Assembly (NCBI RefSeq): GCF_938015485.1
Contig: NZ_CALLVU010000116.1
Span: 1 to 9,013, forward strand
From: an uncultured Lachnoanaerobaculum sp.
GTDB taxonomy: Bacteria; Bacillota; Clostridia; Lachnospirales; Lachnospiraceae
Direction of reading: 5' to 3'
DNA length: 9,013 nt
In this document: positions 6,020 to 9,013 of the stretch, piece by piece
How positions within the stretch are numbered: position 1 is the first letter of the stretch
How the letters are laid out: the number at the start of each line of letters is the position of its first letter
Program-made: the position numbers and the translations under genes
Notes under the pieces: model-generated
Seen by the model: only the letters and a program-made list of their open reading frames with translations
What the model was told of the DNA's origin: nothing
Database searches by the model: none

Positions 6020-8150
6020 ATTTCTTTACATTTGGCGGAAAACCGAATCCTACGGGATGGTGCTTACAAAATGTTGCTATCCAATCATCTAAGGTAGTTA
6101 CTCTTATTCGACCGATGTTATCAATCACTTTTCCATCTCCAATGTAAATACCTACATGACCATAGGTAAGCCCTGCACTGCTTCCGCTACTGCTGCTTTC
6201 GACTGCCACAAGCATTCCGACCTTTAGCTTTGACCTGTCTGATGTAAAGGTATAGTTTCGGTACATATCACAGGCATTCCCACCTATATATCCAAGTCCT
6301 GCATTTTGATAGACCTGTGATACCCACATGGCACACCAGCCTGCACCCGGAGATGGCGTAATGTATGCAGCATTAACAATCTTCTTTTGTACTTCCGTAG
6401 ATGCCTCATACTCTTTTCCACCGCCGATACCTCCATTTGCACTGATAAGGTCAGAATTACCAAAGGCTTCTCTCATATTGCCTTGTGCAAGGAACAAGGC
6501 TTCATAGTGCTTTAGATTATCGGGATAGTTTGCAAAGACCTTTCGGATAATGCTGTCCATCTCTTTTTTATGAAGCGTTACGATGAGTTTTTTATACTCA
6601 TAAGGTTCTTCGTGGCTTTCGGTATATTCATTGCCATCTTCATCGGTATAGGTTTTTGTAACCGTCCTGTATCTGATTTCAATTTCTTCCCTATACTCAA
6701 GGTCATACATGGACTCAAATAATTCTTTTAATATGGATTCTACTTCCGATACACTCTTTACCTCTCCGCACCTTGATGTAATGTAGGATAAAAGCTCATG
6801 GACATTATGACCGATGTATTCTGTATTATTTAAGATATATTCATCATATCCAGGATAATTTTCTTTCACATGGTCAACTTCACTTTGAAGCTCACCCTCC
6901 ATATCTGAAAATTTCTGATTGATTTCACTTAGGACATTTGGCTTTGATAAATAGCTTGTTGTAAGCACAGAGCTTGTAGAGTTCATAAAGCCTGTCATTC
7001 CCGTTCCTGCAAAGTTAATCACAAAAGTCCCTAAGATAATGATACCTATGAAAATAAGCATTAGTCCTTTTGCTTTTCGGACAATCATATCCTTTGAGCT
7101 TTTCAGTGTTCCGATAAGTCCCTCTTTAATTCGATCTCTAAGCCTTGACTTATTCTCACGAGAAATTGCTGCCTTTACCTGATTTTTCTTTTGAAATCTT
7201 TTATATGCACTTGCTCTTTTATACTCATCCGTCTTTTTCAGTTCCTTTTTGGCATCACGAAATTCCAACTTTGACTTACGCTTTCTGATTTTATAGTCCT
7301 TATTTGTAAGGTCATAGCCTCTTTTAGCTCTTTTCTTATCAGAATACTTCTTTATGCCATGAATGAGCTTGGAGCTTGTATCTGCTGTCTTTTCTCCTGC
7401 TTCCACTCCTTGATTTTCATCACTTCCATGAGATAAGTAATCTCTTACGGTTTCACTTCCTTTAGCAAGTCCTGAAAGGGCAGATACCTTTACCATGTCT
7501 TTTTTTAGCTTTTTCTTCTGCTCTTTATAAATACTGCTATGAACTTTTTTGCTTGCAGTATCTTTTCCAGTCTTTTTATCTTCAGGCTTATTCTCCTTTA
7601 ACACATCATCCTTTTTCCTTGTATAAAGGCTTTCGGTATAGTTTTTTCTCTTATAATTTTTCTTTTGAGCTTTTTGGCTTTTTGAGAAACTATTTGTATT
7701 TTCTGCTTTATGATGAAGATTATCCTCGACATCATAGGTTGACTCAAAATAGTCGCTATCCCTAAAGTCATTGTCGTATCTGTCTATAATCCCATCATTA
7801 TCAAGGTCTTTTCCTAAAGGATCATAGATTTTTCCATCCTTAAACTCTGTAACATAATCCGCTCTTCCAGTTTCAGTTACAGAAGTTATGCTCCCCTTAT
7901 CTGAAACTCTATATTTTTCGTTTCTCTTGGATGTTCCATAAGACTTTTCATTATCAGCACTTACCTTACTTGTTTTTTCATGCACTTTATCCTGAAACCG
8001 TTCTTTCTCATGAACGATTTTACCTCTGTAATCATCGGTATCCTTTAGCTTACTTTCTTCAGGTATAATGTTTGTTTCACTATGGAGCATTTCTTTTTCA
8101 ATGCTTGCCTTATGCCTTTCCTTAAAATCCTTTTTCAGCTTCTTTCCCAT
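6018..8150 (-). CDS. Membrane-anchored CHAP/NlpC-P60-like peptidase, CD1108-type conjugation protein
   Basis: A 710-residue protein that probably opens peptidoglycan locally for the conjugation channel. Residues 1-355 are a very Lys/Glu-rich, low-complexity region, predicted cytosolic. One membrane segment follows at about 361-381 (LMLIFIGIIILGTFVINF). The part beyond it should lie outside the cell: a helical region with the conserved YRTVTKTYTDEDGNEYTES and PYEYKKLIVTL stretches (about 493-525) typical of CD1108-family mobile-element proteins, then the peptidase domain (about 585-705). The likely catalytic Cys606 lies in WCAMWVSQVYQNAG and His665 in YGHVGIYIGDGKV, with Asp677-Asn678 after it. 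Residues 115-128 form a DxDxDGxxDxxDxD calcium-loop-like motif in the supposedly cytosolic half. The start ATG has GAGG six bases upstream and begins three bases after the virB4 stop. It plays the part that Orf14/CwlT plays in Tn916, but its architecture is different. Fold and role are inferred from motifs; the exact bond cleaved is not known. Confidence 0.9.
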   Translation of the reverse strand: MGKKLKKDFKERHKASIEKEMLHSETNIIPEESKLKDTDDYRGKIVHEKERFQDKVHEKTSKVSADNEKSYGTSKRNEKYRVSDKGSITSVTETGRADYVTEFKDGKIYDPLGKDLDNDGIIDRYDNDFRDSDYFESTYDVEDNLHHKAENTNSFSKSQKAQKKNYKRKNYTESLYTRKKDDVLKENKPEDKKTGKDTASKKVHSSIYKEQKKKLKKDMVKVSALSGLAKGSETVRDYLSHGSDENQGVEAGEKTADTSSKLIHGIKKYSDKKRAKRGYDLTNKDYKIRKRKSKLEFRDAKKELKKTDEYKRASAYKRFQKKNQVKAAISRENKSRLRDRIKEGLIGTLKSSKDMIVRKAKGLMLIFIGIIILGTFVINFAGTGMTGFMNSTSSVLTTSYLSKPNVLSEINQKFSDMEGELQSEVDHVKENYPGYDEYILNNTEYIGHNVHELLSYITSRCGEVKSVSEVESILKELFESMYDLEYREEIEIRYRTVTKTYTDEDGNEYTESHEEPYEYKKLIVTLHKKEMDSIIRKVFANYPDNLKHYEALFLAQGNMREAFGNSDLISANGGIGGGKEYEASTEVQKKIVNAAYITPSPGAGWCAMWVSQVYQNAGLGYIGGNACDMYRNYTFTSDRSKLKVGMLVAVESSSSGSSAGLTYGHVGIYIGDGKVIDNIGRIRVTTLDDWIATFCKHHPVGFGFPPNVKK

Positions 8151-8153
8151 AGG

Positions 8154-9013
8154 CTACCTCACTTCTTCCGGCTTGGTAGTCATCTTCTGATATAAAATTG
8201 TATCTTTCGGAAACTTATCAAGGAAAGGCACAATGGTATTTCCAAAGAAAAGTAGTCCCTCACCTTCATTTGAATTAGTAACATATCTGAGCTGTGGAAG
8301 TGAGATTTTAAGTTTTCTTGCAAGTATCTCTCTATCTCCTGAAGCCTGATTTAACATTAAGACAAAGTCCGTATTATCAAAGATATTTTCAATTTCCTTA
8401 CTCATAAGTAGGTCTTTGACATTTTGCGTGATACCTGTCGGGATACCTCCCCATTTTCTAAAACGCTTCCAAATCTCAACCGAATACGATGCTGTCTGCT
8501 CATCTTTTAAAAGTAAATGAAACTCGTCGATATAGTATCTTGTCGCTTTGTTTCCTCTGTTTTGGGATACCTTGTTCCACACCTGATCCTGAATGACAAG
8601 CATTCCTATTTTCTTTAACTGGCTTCCAAGCTCTTTAATATCAAAGCACAGGAGCTTCTTATTTAAGTCCACATTTGACCTATGGTTAAAGACATTGAGA
8701 GACCCCGATACATAGATTTCCATCTCCGTTGCCAGCTTCTTACCAACCTTTTCCTCCTGTCCTTTTAACATATCGTATAGGTCTTGCAGTATTGGCATAT
8801 TACAAGGCTCTGGGTTTTCAAAATACTTTTCATAAATTTTAGGAAGGCACCTATCTATAACGGACTTTTCTTCTGCTGTAAGACCACTACCGCCTACTAC
8901 AAGCTCAAGCATACTCATGATAAAGTTTGCCTTGTCTTTCAGCGGTGCATCCCCATCACCGTAGTTCATGTTTATATCAAGGGGATTGAGAAAGTCCTTA
9001 CTCTTGGCACTGA
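8154..9013 (-). CDS. virB4: VirB4-like conjugation ATPase, C-terminal part (5' end outside window)
   Basis: This is the C-terminal 285 residues of the VirB4/TraE-type ATPase that powers the type IV secretion channel at the cytoplasmic face of the membrane. The reading frame is open to the window edge, so the ATG at 8969 is internal: the codons before it read SAKSKDFLNPLDIN, a stretch typical of the family just after the Walker A region, which lies off the window. Seen here are the Walker B segment RYYIDEFHLLL (fragment residues about 158-168), the downstream GITQNVKDLL motif, and the stretch SLNVFNHRSNVD. These are hallmark segments of the Tn1549-type VirB4 group. The stop TAG is three bases before the ATG of the next gene, so the two are very probably translated from one mRNA. 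The fragment is intact, with no frameshift. The family assignment is firm; the N-terminal half cannot be judged. Confidence 0.95.
   Translation of the reverse strand, partial: SAKSKDFLNPLDINMNYGDGDAPLKDKANFIMSMLELVVGGSGLTAEEKSVIDRCLPKIYEKYFENPEPCNMPILQDLYDMLKGQEEKVGKKLATEMEIYVSGSLNVFNHRSNVDLNKKLLCFDIKELGSQLKKIGMLVIQDQVWNKVSQNRGNKATRYYIDEFHLLLKDEQTASYSVEIWKRFRKWGGIPTGITQNVKDLLMSKEIENIFDNTDFVLMLNQASGDREILARKLKISLPQLRYVTNSNEGEGLLFFGNTIVPFLDKFPKDTILYQKMTTKPEEVR

Noticed and set aside
1..9013. CRISPR arrays, tRNA or rRNA genes, insertion sequences, attachment sites and origins of transfer
   Set aside because: I saw no regular repeats with spacers, no cloverleaf-like sequences, no transposase, and no gap long enough to hold an origin or an element end.

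Overview
The window is a block of conjugation genes from an integrative and conjugative element (ICE) of the Tn1549/CTn type, carried by a low-GC Gram-positive anaerobe-like host (Firmicutes). This rests on the AT-rich sequence, strong AGGAGG ribosome binding sites, TTG starts, and the gene order VirB4 / CD1108-type cell-wall peptidase / DUF4315 / DUF4366 (CD1107-type) / topoisomerase III. Species cannot be named from the sequence. Every gene I accept lies on the minus strand, so transcription runs from position 9013 towards 1.

Layout in transcription order. Positions 9013-8154 hold the C-terminal half of a VirB4-like ATPase, cut by the window edge. Three bases later comes a 710-residue membrane-anchored protein with a C-terminal CHAP/NlpC-P60-like peptidase (8150-6018). 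Its stop codon lies inside the ribosome binding site of a 79-residue DUF4315 protein (6006-5767), which overlaps the start of a 512-residue surface-anchored DUF4366 protein (5792-4254). A 96-base gap with two predicted hairpins leads to topoisomerase III (4157-2451). A 40-base gap with a third hairpin leads to a lone DNA cytosine-5 methyltransferase (2410-1448). Its last two codons form the ribosome binding site of a large protein (1445 to beyond position 1) with an ArdC/LtrC-like N-terminal region, a charged linker and the beginning of a DUF2958 domain.

Together these genes would supply part of the type IV secretion channel (VirB4, the peptidase that opens the wall, DUF4315/DUF4366 accessory proteins), DNA processing (topoisomerase III) and protection of the incoming DNA against host restriction (methyltransferase and possibly the ArdC-like protein). 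The relaxase, coupling protein, integrase and ends of the element are outside the window.

The two most notable observations are these. First, a complete, well-formed gene with an ideal ribosome binding site (667-257) is nested in the +1 frame entirely inside the disordered linker of the large ArdC-like/DUF2958 protein. Second, the two longer gaps of the operon carry a related RNA hairpin whose paired positions differ in a compensatory way between the two copies; its G-U pairs form only in the minus-strand transcript. No stretch of 300 bases lacks a gene.
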